Part shown: in pieces, positions 36,001 through 46,400 of the stretch | Numbering within the stretch: the first letter of the stretch is position 1 | How the letters are laid out: each line of letters begins with the position of its first letter | NCBI GenBank assembly: GCA_022606135.1 | Contig: JABYQN010000008.1 | Location: forward strand, 1 to 64,000 | Source of the DNA: Fomes fomentarius | Taxonomy: Eukaryota; Basidiomycota; Agaricomycetes; Polyporales; Polyporaceae | Length of the DNA: 64,000 nucleotides | Reading direction: 5' to 3' | Position numbers and translations under genes: made by a program | Notes under the pieces: model-generated | Databases searched by the model: none | Told to the model about the DNA's origin: nothing | What the model saw: the letters and a program-made list of their open reading frames with translations, nothing else

Positions 36001-37980
36001 ACGGTCTTACCCCCTACACGGAGCCCCCGAGTCAAGATGTCGACGACTCTATCCGCCCGATGTGAGTAGAGTCGCTATTCGATGTCCAAGTAGAGTTCGG
36101 TCTAACAACCTATGGATCACACAGACTCGGCCTTTGGACCGGCCTCTCGTTCACGTTTACCAAGAGATCATCGCATCCCCGTATCCTCATCATAAACCTC
36201 ACTTTCCATGCGTCTTGGCACAATCCAAAGCAGGCTGTCGCATTCCCGAAGCTGTACTTTCCATGGCGCGCTACTCGTACGGACTGCATTACTGAAGCCG
36301 TCACAATGCCAGAGGGTGAACAATGGTACAACATGACTATCACTTCGAACTCCTCCTTGCTGCCCCAAAACTTGCGCCTTCGACTCTCTGCTGACGGTAC
36401 GACGCTCACGGGAGAGCATACTTTCACCGTCGCCCCGGCGGACGAGAACGATGTAGAAAGAGACCCCGAGGCGCAAGTCCCTACGTCACACATTGTGTTC
36501 AAGAAGGATTCCTCTCCAGAGATCATGGCCTGCTATCCCTCACCTGCGAGCCTCTCGGCCAACAAAACCAGAGCGCTCTGGGGCTATGCCATCAACGCGA
36601 CGATCGAGACGATTCGCCGACATACACTGTCCTGGCGAGTGCTCAAAATGCGGCGCGACCACCGCTATCGCCTCGCATCACTCATCTACCGAGAGTCCGT
36701 GCAGAAAGATGATATGCCACCCGAAGAACACGTCGAACACGACCGTCTCGCTGCGCGCATGGCCCCTGCAGACCTTCATTACATAGGCTATCTTGCCATC
36801 GACCCTCAACAGTTTCCAGCTCTCCTCCCTCCTTGCTGCATTTGCAACCGGCTTGTCCAGACTACTGTGCCGTGTCTCCGATGCATCCACCCGAGTTGTT
36901 CAGAGAACATATCAATTCACCCTGCATACGCCGCTCACGGCATCGTCATCTGTGACAATCCCGAATGCTTGGATGCACATCGGGACCTGGGTTGGGCTCT
37001 GCATCATCCTATTGTGAAGACTCGCATCGTGGGGTGGACGATGGACGCCTTCTTTCAGCAGCCGGTGCATTGGCTTATGCGCATTCCAGAGCTACAGCAG
37101 CTGCTCGCAGACAACCAGACTCAAACCGAAAACGTGCTGCGCGTCGGGTGGAGGGATGATCCGTCTACGATTCCGAAACGGACGGAGCCTGAGGAGGTCC
37201 AGAGCGGGAACGATGCCGAACAGAGTACCTTTGTGGACTCTACCGAGGCCCCAGATGCAATATCAAGCACGAGGCCCTCAGCGGGACTAGCTTTAGAAGG
37301 CGAGCCTGCATTCGTGTCTGAGCCAGAGGAGCAGGACAGCACGTCGACTAGTCACATCGAGGGTGACCCAGTCCTTCCCGGAGCAACTGACCCTACGAGA
37401 TCAGAATCTCAGCCAGAGGGCCCACAGATCTGCAGTAGCTGCAAGGAGAAGGTATCTCTTCCATGCTGGACATGCACAGACTGCACTGGTACGCCCTTTC
37501 AGATCCGTTCCGTTGCGTTGTACATCACCTTCTCACCGCTCAAGGTCGTCAACTGCAGACCTCGTCTTCCTATGTGTATCTTGCGATGCCTCTTGCCCCA
37601 CAGGTCTCTCCTTCCCTCCATCCCCCACGTCGGATCATGACCATGGCTCCTCAGATTGGCACAAACCCACACACACACTCCTCCACATCCCCGCACCTGG
37701 GCATACCCGCTTTTGGCGGCATCAGGATACGGATGACCGGGGGAACCGCTGGTACAATGACTACAATGGAGAAGGCGGAGAAGACAAGGAGGATCAGGAC
37801 GATGATGACGCCTCTGGCGAGCCGCTAGGTGCAGTGGAGACCCACCTGATGAACCTTGAGAGACGCTTTGAGACGGTCGAGGATGGGGTCGCACGTGTCG
37901 AGCGGATGCTCGAAGGTGTCCTTGCCCTTCTCCGGAGGGGGGATAGTAATGTGCAAGAGGCCGGTAGTTCAAACGCATGA
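33027..37980 (+). CDS. Goodbye-type/EF-hand/zinc-cluster protein
   Basis: Fifteen exons: 33027-33318, 33368-33482, 33536-33832, 33885-34321, 34385-34605, 34659-34685, 34742-34998, 35052-35083, 35144-35460, 35514-35670, 35731-35792, 35853-36061, 36125-37488, 37559-37603, 37655-37980; 4158 nt, 1385 residues. Residues about 60-250 are helical and resemble the fungal STAND N-terminal Goodbye domain (GAFKIVIELEVKRRDNDKKV, ECANACDTYSKKRLLVKVLK). A canonical EF-hand loop DEDASGFVTIQE lies at 525-536, and LLLWLAYWTIGWQLAMTEYK follows. A beta-rich block comes after. Cysteine clusters follow at about 1044 (CCICNRL..CLRC..C) and 1240-1270 (CSSCKEKV..CWTCTDC..CVSCDASC). The end is a coiled coil (LERRFETVEDGVARVERML). 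No NACHT is seen. Ca2+ and zinc binding are inferred from motifs; function is unknown. Confidence 0.8.
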
Positions 37981-38243
37981 AACACGCTGCAATTCCAAAT
38001 GAACGTTGGACGGAGGCCCGAGAGATCAGCATAATGTCATTACTATACATGCACTGTACACCATTATCAGGACGCGGAGATATATAGGACGAGAACGGAT
38101 ATCGCGTACATACGAAAGCAGGAGGGCGTGAACAAGGTCGTGAGTAGCAGATCACCAACCCACGTCCATTTCACTCGACAAGAGCACGCACGATTTACCA
38201 GCATCCGAGCAATCCTTCCTCTGTGCACTTCTCCTTCGGCATC

Positions 38244-39839
38244 TCAATCCGGCGTATACGCGGGCGGTATATCCGCCCTCGCGACCTCAGACGCAGTGCC
38301 CGCACTCCTTATCGGTCCCGCCGCGACTGGTAGAACAGGCGCAACGTCCGACGGCGTGATGCCCGGCTCAAACCGCAACCCCGAATCCTGCGGTTGCGTT
38401 CGCGTTTGCATTTGTGGATGTGGTTGTTGTGAAGACGGTCTCGGTCGCGCACCCTTCCCTCTCGCATGGGGAGACGCAGGTGGGAGGTCACGTAGAGTTG
38501 AATGCGGAGAGTGGTTCGAGTTAGCGTATGATTGTGAATGCGAATTCGGGTGAGAGGATGGGTGAGATGGATGGGAGCCCGCAGCAGACCCAGAAGACCC
38601 AGACCCCTGCGCACTAACCCCACCCATACCGATTGTCGTAGATGCAGAAAAGTCATGGACACTATCATATCCATGCTCATACCCCGACGGCCCTGCTGAC
38701 GCTGCGAGGCGCTGCTGCTGCTGCTGCTGATGATGTGCGCGTGCAAGGGCCGCTTTGCCAGAAGGGGACCCAGAGGCGAATCCGAGGGAGTGCGTGCTAC
38801 CGAGCTGCCTCATGGATGGAGATACTGTGCTGGTCCGTGGTACTGGTGTATACGAGCGGTCGGGAGCGTCCTCTAAGAGGCTTTGCGAGGCGGCATGGTC
38901 AGGGAGGACATAGGGCGTGATGTGCGCGGAGGGGGCTGTGATGCAGATAGGTTAGGATTGTTAAGAGATATAGGCGGAGAGGGGAAGTAGAACGGATACG
39001 AGGTGTTCATGAGAGGTTTGCGGAAAGAAGGCCAAAGGAGCGGGGAGGTGGACAAGGAAGATGTTGGGGTGGCAAGGCGGAAGAGAAGGACGTACATAGT
39101 CTTTTGGACTCGTTCGAATGAAATGGCTCAAGCCTCGCTCTTCGTTTGCGAATTCGATGGCACAGAAATGCGAAAATGATAACCGCCAGCACAGCAACCC
39201 CGCCAATTATCCCACCCACAATTGGCCCCACAGGTGTTGACGGTGATGCCGAGCTTACCCCCAAAGAGCCAGGAGTTCCTGTCTCCGACATGGCCGCGGT
39301 CGAAGTGGTTGTACTCGACTGACCGGAGTTGCTTGCCCCGGTGTCCGGATTAGACGTATTGAACCGGATATAATCCAGCAAATACGGCGTACCCGCATCG
39401 ACTCGCGAGACATTGATAACGAGAGTATACTGCGCGTACGGCATGACGCTCGAGTTGAAGAATGCGAGATTGTCGACGGGAGAAGTGACGTCCTCGGGGA
39501 TGAACGCCTGCAACTTCTGGGAGCCAACGCTGTAGAGCGATAGAGGCTGTTGTCCGTTGTTGCTTGCTGGCTCGACGCGTCCGAAGACGGATACCTGGGA
39601 GCCTGTGGATCAAATCGCGGGTGAGTTGGCCGGCTTTCGTGAAGGAAGAAGGGAGGTTGGAGGGACGGACCGGTGAAAGACAAGGTCGCCGAGAGACCTG
39701 GGGTACTCGCTCTGTGCAACTCTCCGTCCCAGACATCGGCCGCGTTTTCGGGCACGTATGTGTCCCAGAAGGCAGTAGGAGTAGACGAGTAGTGAACTTT
39801 GTCAAACTCAAGATCGTCGACAGTTACTACATCTGACAT
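38244..39839 (-). CDS. single-span membrane protein with PPxY tail
   Basis: Three exons: 39839-39671, 39602-39096, 38935-38244; 1368 nt, 455 residues. The N-terminal ectodomain has the TFHRTNTPG/ATFTF-like pattern (ELHRASTPGLSATLSFTG, SQVSVFGRV, NGQQPLSLY) of a beta-sandwich family common in agaricomycete membrane proteins. Then come a Ser/Thr-rich stalk, one membrane span (GPIVGGIIGGVAVLAVIIFA) followed by basic HRIRKRRAR (cytoplasmic anchor), and a long Ser/Gln/His-rich cytoplasmic tail ending DIPPAYTPD. PPAY is a PPxY site of the kind bound by WW domains of Rsp5-type ubiquitin ligases. No signal peptide is seen at the chosen start, so an upstream exon may be missing. Function is unknown. 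The gene is convergent with the Goodbye/EF-hand gene, 263 bases apart. Confidence 0.75.
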
Positions 39840-41045
39840 TCTGCGGATGACGGACAGGACGTGCTAGGGAGCAAAACGCAGCGAGCGACGGAGGGCAGTA
39901 TGAGGCGCATATAGAGAGCATCTTTGAAATCAAAAAAGCAGAAAGCATAACCGATGACGGATTTACGGCATTGTGGACGGATGGCAGAAGCGGCATGGGA
40001 GCCGGGACTCAAAACATGGGGCTCGGGGACATGGTGTGTATCCCATTGCGTTCTGTATGAGTGGGAGGGCTCGAAGGGGAGCTTTACAGAACAACTCGCG
40101 GAGTGTGTTGTTAGTCAACCTCAACGCACCTGGGATGTTGAGCGGAGTTCAGTATGGCTTGCGGAGTTCAGTATGGCTTGCGGAGTTCAGTATGGCTTGC
40201 GGAGTTCAGTATGGCTTGCGGAGTTCAGTATGGCTTGCGGAGTTCAGTATGGCTTGCGGAGTTCAGTATGGCTTGCGGAGTTCAGTATGGCTTGCGGAGT
40301 TCAGTATGGCTTGCGGAGTTCAGTATGGCTTGCGGAGTTGGAACCGGAGTATACCTTCGTCGCTGTGGCGGGCTACTTCAGACTTCCCAGAATGGTATTG
40401 TAAGCGCCGTTGTTCTGGGTGGTCCTATCAGGCCCTATGAGTTTTTTCCCTAGGCCGCGTGCCTACCCCAGGGTGCTCCAACTCACACACAGTATGCTGG
40501 ACACTGTGTCTCGATTCCTGTTGAGTGTAGAAGGCCACAGCTGAAAGGCGGGGCCTCGGTCACTCCGCTCAGCATGGGTCTCGTGACCGCGTTCTGGGAG
40601 ACCTCTCGAGTGACCATCGCGAGAGGGACACATTCTGACACAGTGCTCTCTAAGCCTGCAGCACAGCAGCTCAGCACTCAGCCTGTCAGCCTCCGGCCGT
40701 GTCCCGATAAAGTGTAGCCATGGTGTGTGCGGTGTGATCAACCCTAGCGCGGCGTCGATAGGCACACGATAGACTTGCTCCCCAGCTCCTTCTCCAGACT
40801 GCCATCTGTTCACCAGGTCGCCTTCTCCACGCTGCTCTCTCGCCGCCCCATGTGCGTCCTCTCTCCGCTTTTGTCTCCCTTGGTCTTAGCCTCTCACTTA
40901 TCTGATCAGCAGTACTAGTAGCATACTACTAGGCTCTCACGGCCCGTCCCCGCAGTCCTTCGAGTTCAAGCCCATATCTGAATCATCAGATTCACTTCAC
41001 TGCACATACCACGCCGCCTCACCTAGCAACCACACCTCGCCGACC
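39840..41045. other. intergenic carrying a minisatellite
   Basis: Besides the 19-bp array at 40147-40336, I see only short frames. All three plus-strand frames stay open across the array because 19 is not a multiple of three, which inflates them artificially. The last 60 bases before 41046 are CA/CT-rich, typical of a leader. Confidence 0.55.
40147..40336 (+). repeat. perfect minisatellite, 10 x 19 bp
   Basis: The unit GTTCAGTATGGCTTGCGGA is repeated ten times without a mismatch, preceded by AGCGGA and followed by GTTGGAACCGG. Complete identity between copies implies very recent expansion or gene-conversion homogenisation, so length is probably polymorphic between strains. There are no spacers, so it is not a CRISPR array. 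Confidence 0.95.
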
Positions 41046-42179
41046 ATGTCTTACTACCTCTGCGTTGACTGTGGCGGCTCCAAGACTGCCGCCGCCATCG
41101 CAGACAAGGACGGTAACATCCTCGGCCGCGGCACTGGCGGGCCCTCCAACTTCGCTTACCTTGGGCTCGACAACTTTCTCCAAGCCGTGGCCTCCACCGT
41201 CTCCTCTGCCCTTTACTCCTTCCTCCCTCCCTCCTCAGACGACAGCCCTATCCTCCCTCCACCAGCCAACACACCCCTCTTTGCCTCAGCCTGGTTGGGC
41301 GTCTCAGGCGTCGACAGCGCCGCCGCAATCGCCCGACTCATCCCCCCACTCACCGCCCTCCTCGGCACCACGCCCATCGTCGCCAACGACACTCACCTCC
41401 TTGCCGCGCCCCTCCAAATCCACTCGGATGTCTCCGCCGCCATTGGTTGCGTCTCCGGCACGGGTGGTATCGTCGTCTCCTTCAAGCAGTCGCCTGATGG
41501 TGGGCTCCAGGAGCTCGGCCGCGTCGGCGGCTGGGGATGGATCCTGGGTGACGAAGGAGGGGGATACCACGTCGGGCGCGAGGCCGTTCGCGCCATCCTT
41601 TGGGAAGCGGACCGCGCCAGCATCCTTAGCCCAGAAGAACGCATCGCCGCGACCAAGAGCATACTCCGTGATCGCGTGCTCGCCCATTTCGGCGTGGACG
41701 ATCCCTTCGAGCTCCTCACTGTCGTCCACTGGCCCGACCCGCTCCCCGTCACCGCGCCCGACTCCAAGTCCCCTAACTGCGACAAGGACCGCGCACCGGC
41801 GTACACGCAGATCGTGCGCGAGAAACGCTTGTCATCGCTCGCGCCGCTCGTCTTCTCCGCCGCCTTCGACGACCAAGATCCCCTCGCGCAACGTGTGCTC
41901 GCGCGCACGACGCGGGAGCTCGCCGACCAGCTCACCGTCCTCTTCCGCCCCGAGACCGACGAGCCTGGCGAGACATACCCCACGCGCACGATCAAGGCGA
42001 GCGAGACCATCTTGTGTTTTGGGGGAAGCCTCGTCGGCGTGGCGGCGTACCGGCAGCTCATCCTGGACGAGCTGGAGAGGCGCGGGCACAAGGTGCGCCG
42101 CTGGACGTTCGTTGAGGACGCGGCGGGTACTGGCGCGCGGAGTCTTGCGCTGGCAGCCTCTGACGGCGCGAAGGCGTAG
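41046..42179 (+). CDS. N-acetylglucosamine kinase (BadF/BadG ATPase family)
   Basis: Phosphorylates GlcNAc to GlcNAc-6-phosphate, a step in chitin salvage. Single exon, 377 residues, close to the 344 of human NAGK plus loop insertions. ASKHA-fold motifs: phosphate-1 loop CVDCGGSKTAAAIAD (residues 6-20), WLGVSGVDS, the sugar-site acidic VANDTHLLAA (about 112-121), phosphate-2 SGTGGIVVS (137-145), VGGWGWILGDEGGGYHVGRE, and an adenosine-loop CFGGSLVGVAAYRQL near the C-terminus. The ATG follows a CA-rich leader and is the first in frame with the motif. It is followed by tRNA-Gln. A GH18 chitinase-like gene lies 12 kb away, but no direct link is shown. Intronless status is notable among its intron-rich neighbours. 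Confidence 0.9.
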   Translation: MSYYLCVDCGGSKTAAAIADKDGNILGRGTGGPSNFAYLGLDNFLQAVASTVSSALYSFLPPSSDDSPILPPPANTPLFASAWLGVSGVDSAAAIARLIPPLTALLGTTPIVANDTHLLAAPLQIHSDVSAAIGCVSGTGGIVVSFKQSPDGGLQELGRVGGWGWILGDEGGGYHVGREAVRAILWEADRASILSPEERIAATKSILRDRVLAHFGVDDPFELLTVVHWPDPLPVTAPDSKSPNCDKDRAPAYTQIVREKRLSSLAPLVFSAAFDDQDPLAQRVLARTTRELADQLTVLFRPETDEPGETYPTRTIKASETILCFGGSLVGVAAYRQLILDELERRGHKVRRWTFVEDAAGTGARSLALAASDGAKA

Positions 42180-42374
42180 TGTGCGGTTCATATATTGAAT
42201 ACTACTGCGTGCAGGTTGAAGATGTACTCGTAATATGTTGATACTCAAATGTACTCTATTATGCTCGTTGCCTCTAGCCAGTATTATAGCATTCTGTTTT
42301 GCTTTTTCTGGCATTACGATCATCTACTTACCAAAGCTGTAGATTATACCAAGTGGAACGCAGAGCGTCGTTGC

Positions 42375-42452
42375 GGCGCTATAGTGTAGTGGTTATCACT
42401 TGGGATTCTGAAGAGTGTTCCCAAAACCCAGGTTCGAGCCCTGGTAGCGCCT
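42375..42452 (+). tRNA. tRNA-Gln (anticodon CTG) with 6-base intron
   Basis: Acceptor GGCGCTA (42375-42381) pairs with TAGCGCC (42445-42451), discriminator T at 42452. The A-box TAGTGTAGTGG and the B-box GGTTCGAGCCC are intact. The anticodon stem TGGGA (42401-42405) pairs with TCCCA (42419-42423). The loop TT-CTG-A is interrupted after position 37 by AGAGTG (42412-42417), the canonical tRNA intron site, and closes with T. A T-rich terminator (TCGTTTTCTTTGGTTTTCG) follows at about 42470. Confidence 0.93.
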
Positions 42453-42791
42453 TGGGGTCGGCCACACTTCGTTTTCTTTGGTTTTCGTTGGTTCTAGTTA
42501 TAGAGCTTGAGCTTGGGCTTCAGCCTTCCACCACTGACAGATTGTGCATAACAGGCCACACAGGGGCGAATGCAGTATCAGAAAGAAATCTGGAGTGGTT
42601 TGGGGCTTGTTTGAGTTTCTCAACCGCCCACTGTCTCTCATTGACAATCCACCATTACCTTCTCTTTTTGGCTGACTTGGGTGAGTGTGACACAGGGTCG
42701 ATATCGTATATTCGATGAACAGCACGATGCATACACGCGTCACTGACCCAAGTACTGGTACTCATTCCGTCCATGCATCAGAAGCGGGTAC
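42453..42791. other. intergenic between tRNA-Gln and cupin gene
   Basis: Contains the T-rich tRNA termination region; nothing else is recognised. Confidence 0.5.
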
Positions 42792-43411
42792 TCATACCTT
42801 CACAGCGGGCCCTCCATCTCCGTACAGCGGATCGCGCGTGAACCAGGGCAAGTTCTTGATGTTCGCCACATGCTCCTCCTCGCCCGCCCGTCCGTAGCAC
42901 AGATCCCAATGGTCTGAATCCACCATATAACTCCCCACCATCTCAAACACCCCTCCCTCCTTCAAGTCCTGCACCAGCCGATGCGACACCCCCGCCGGAA
43001 TCAAAATCGCGTCCCCTTTCCCCAGCTCGACGACGACCGCGCCCGGACAGCCCTCTCCGCCAAAGTTCAGCCTCGCGCGGCCCCTGTGGATGACCAGGAA
43101 CTCGTGCGCGGTCGTGTGGAAGTGGTCCTCGGGATACATCGGGTAGCGCCACATGGGCTTGCACACGCCGACCCCGTTGATGTGCGCCTCGATCTGCTCG
43201 GGGTGAGCGACGCCAGCGAGGACGCGGGGAATGGTGCGTGGTAGATGAGGAGCGGCTTGTGCTGGATGGACGTGTTCGGAATTTTGTTCGAAAGGTGCGC
43301 GGGGATCTGGTGCGAGGATACCTGGAGCGAGGTGAGTGGTGTGAGTGGGAGCAGCGCTTTCGCTGTTACGGTTGTGTTGCCGGCGTGGGCGTGCACGTAG
43401 GGGTGTTGCAT
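42792..43411 (-). pseudogene. cupin-domain protein with apparent -1 frameshift
   Basis: Two frames on the minus strand together make one cupin of about 206 residues. The first (from ATG at 43411) encodes MQHPYVHAHAG..SSHQIPAHLSNKIPNTSIQHKPLLIY, the usual start of small fungal/bacterial cupins of the YjlB-like type. The second encodes PEQIEAHINGVGVCKPMWRY, MYPEDHFHTTAHEFLVIHRG, then NFGGEGCPG, KGDAILIPAGVSHRLVQDL and the C-terminal FTRDPLYGD. Metal ligands HFHTTAHE and the later H are present. The frame changes near a four-C run (plus-strand 43200-43203), where one base appears to be missing. No plausible intron bridges it. This is either a true frameshift (recent pseudogene) or a homopolymer sequencing error. 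Confidence 0.75.
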
Positions 43412-46400
43412 CGCGGTGTGCTGCTAGTAGCAGGTGCGTGTGATGAGGTGAGTGACGTCCGTTTGTCGTCAATCGTTCGCGGTCTCGCGGTGGATGGTCG
43501 TTTGTATGGGTATGGCGCGCGGGAGGACAAGGTCGTGAACGTGTTGGTGCGCGAAGGCGGGTATGAGTATGTGCAGGGGTATGTGTCGAGCACCGAGCTC
43601 TGCTGCTATGTTGTTCCAGGAATTGCGGGGATGCAGACGCGACATGTGCCGTGCACGGGGCTTTATATCCTGAGCGCATACTGAACGCGCGCGTCGCGGA
43701 AAGTTGGGAGGCGGTCTGGACTGGGTGGCCGCATACGCCCCGTATCCGTTCACAGCGCCCGGTTCCCCGTTCCACGGCGGAACAAGTGCTGTAAGCAATC
43801 TATCCCTCTGCAGCCCCCCAATCCATTGTCTCTCCACGTTTTCCCTCTTCTTCGCGGCCCTTCGCCCGAATGTCTCGTAGCTGCTCTACGCGGCGTAAGC
43901 GACGCGCACTCGTATGCCCACAAGATGCCTTGTGCCACGCGCGGGTTCGCGAGAATTTGCCGCTGCATCGCGGGTTTGCTTCCGTATCAGGCCGTACGAG
44001 GAACTCCGCATATACGTACCTCACACCCCACGTTCCGAGGTCCTTCGATCGGGATACGCGCGCGCGCGTACCCGCGAGGCTTGAAGGTGAAAGTTTGCAA
44101 TTGATGCCCCACTATGTTACTACTTTCCTCCACAGCATACTCACCTCATGGCAGTGGCACATAGCAGAGTTTTCTCGAGTCGACCTAAAAACACGCAAAT
44201 TCCAATCGACAATATGGTATGCTGCGAACAAGTACGCTCTTCATCCCTGGTCCTTCTGCGAGAGCAGCCTCACATTCTGGGCTTCGAGCTCGGCTGCAAC
44301 GTGGTTGGAGGACTGTGTCACAAGATAGTCGGTGGCGGCCGTTGTGTATCTCGTGGTGCGTCCATCCTGGGTCCATGCAATCACTAAAATACTGACGGTC
44401 GAGTGCCCTACTTGCCGCTCAGAGGCCTGTGGAACGATCAGTCACCACCCTCCCGCGACAGTGACAGATTTCGGACTGCCAACTCGGAGTCTGGCGCTGA
44501 TCTAGAACGTCCGCGCAGTTGTGCTCGAATGTGAATTACGACCTCGTGTGCGCTGACTCGTGGCCATCCCGGTTCACATGTACATGCTTCCCCATCAGGA
44601 CAATATCACTTACTCACTCAACGATTCATTCTAGAGCGGAAGTCCAATCGAGTCATAACTGACGCATATTTGACCCCTGACTCTCGCATGGTCCAGGGTA
44701 GCCAACAACTATACTCACCGGAGTAATCGCTCTCGGACATCCCACTCCACCCCTCCACTCCGCACACACGAACGAATGACTGCCGACCATGCCATGATGC
44801 CGTACGATGAAGAACAAGTCAAAGTGATCGCAGCCGATGGCTAGATAAGCATATAACGTTGGCATCGGAGACTTAGGCCCATTCAAGCGGTTTCACAATG
44901 TCCCGGTGCCGGGAACGTGGCTAGAAGTGATGGTGCGTCTTTGGCATGCGCACAGTAAGTCTATAAGCCATACTTTCTTCGTAGTCGTGCATCCGAAGTC
45001 AGCACGCATGTCGACTCTCGACGTTGTACGGGGTTCTCATGTTCGGACCGCGGACCGTGGTCACAGGCCTTGTGGCACTCACTCATCCAGGTGACACTAG
45101 TAGCCTCCTTGCGATGTGGTCGAATTGGTGTTATATCTCTAACCAGGATCCACCTCCGGGTTACTGAACTCGCAGACACGCGACAGCGTCAAAAACTCGA
45201 ACGTGGCTGCCCTGGAAAGGGACGCTCGAGACACGCTCTCCGGGCATCAAGACACATGGTGCGTACGCGACCAGCTTCCTTCCGCCCGGTGTCTTCTGGC
45301 CCTTCCGAGGCTTGAAGTACTGACCGATCCCCGGAACTTCGGCAATCATAACAGAGCAGGTTCAGGCTTAAGGGGCTAGAATGCACGGCAGCGGAAACTG
45401 CTCCTCCCCCAGCGCGCGAGCTCCATCGTATTCGCTAACGGCGATGTTCTAGAGTCTTCACAACTCATGGGTGGCACATACCAACGGCCCTGTATTCGGA
45501 GTCATAGGTGTCTCGACCGCATCTCGGTCTACGAGTCTGACCCATGCGGCCGCCGTGTGCGGCCAGCCTCAAACTTCCGATTGGGCAGTGCAGCATTGAA
45601 GTACGACAACCCTGACACTCGCTAGTCGTCTCCTGCCTAAGTGGAACAACACAGGAGCCATCAGCCTCGAGTCTTGACTCTAAGCTCTCGACTGGCAGCA
45701 TGCACGAGCGATCCGAGCACCCAGGCCTCGGGGAAGTACTTCTCCGTACTAGCCGAAGATATCGATGTCCGCATGCGCCTCGTGCACGGATATGTCGACG
45801 CCCGTGCAGGCAGCCGGCGGAAGGTTGTGCATAGCGAGCGGCATGGACAAAAGAAGTGAGGCATCTGTGCTCGTGCACTTGTCCTGTCATTGTTGAAGGT
45901 ACGGTTCCTAACCATGTCAACGCCTCGTCCTCATCAAGTATCCTATACTGAGTACGGACTTTGTGTGTCGGCCATGAGCGCAACACGGTCACGTGTCGCC
46001 GACGGTGCGGCTGCTTGCCTTTACAGACCATAGTTCGCGGAATTCTCTAGTGCTGTTCGGATGCAGTCCTGGAAGGGTGGGCCCGACATCTAGGCGAATT
46101 GCCAGGACTTAATGTACGTTCGATTCAGTTTTACATATCCATGCTTAAGCGCACGCTATACCTAACTCCATCTTCGATGAACTCTTCTCGGTTGCGACGC
46201 CGGGCTTGTCTATTTTGCCAGCAGAAATGTGCCCTTCAGTCCGATGCCGCGCCCGAACTTCTTGAATTGCGTACTGCGCCTAGCATGGGCGTCCATGCTA
46301 TTGTTAGTGAGTGCACGTTTTATCACCCATGCATGTGACGAGACACGCTTCTCCGTTTCTTCTCTTCGCAGTTTTTTGTTCTCCTTATCATTGAGATGTC

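Noticed and set aside
40147..40336. Regular array considered as a CRISPR-like locus
   Set aside because: The units abut directly with no unique spacers, and the host is a eukaryote.
39954..40453. Three overlapping open frames of 99-155 codons with 19-residue repeats
   Set aside because: They exist only because the 19-bp minisatellite lacks stops in all frames; there is no leader, splice or family evidence.
41065..42198. 377-codon plus-strand frame overlapping the GlcNAc kinase in another frame
   Set aside because: It is the frame shadow of the kinase, made of Ser/Pro/Arg translation; the kinase frame carries all catalytic motifs.
45465..46031. Minus-strand frame of 188 codons
   Set aside because: Composition is that of chance translation (Arg/Cys/Ser/His-rich, no hydrophobic core or motif).
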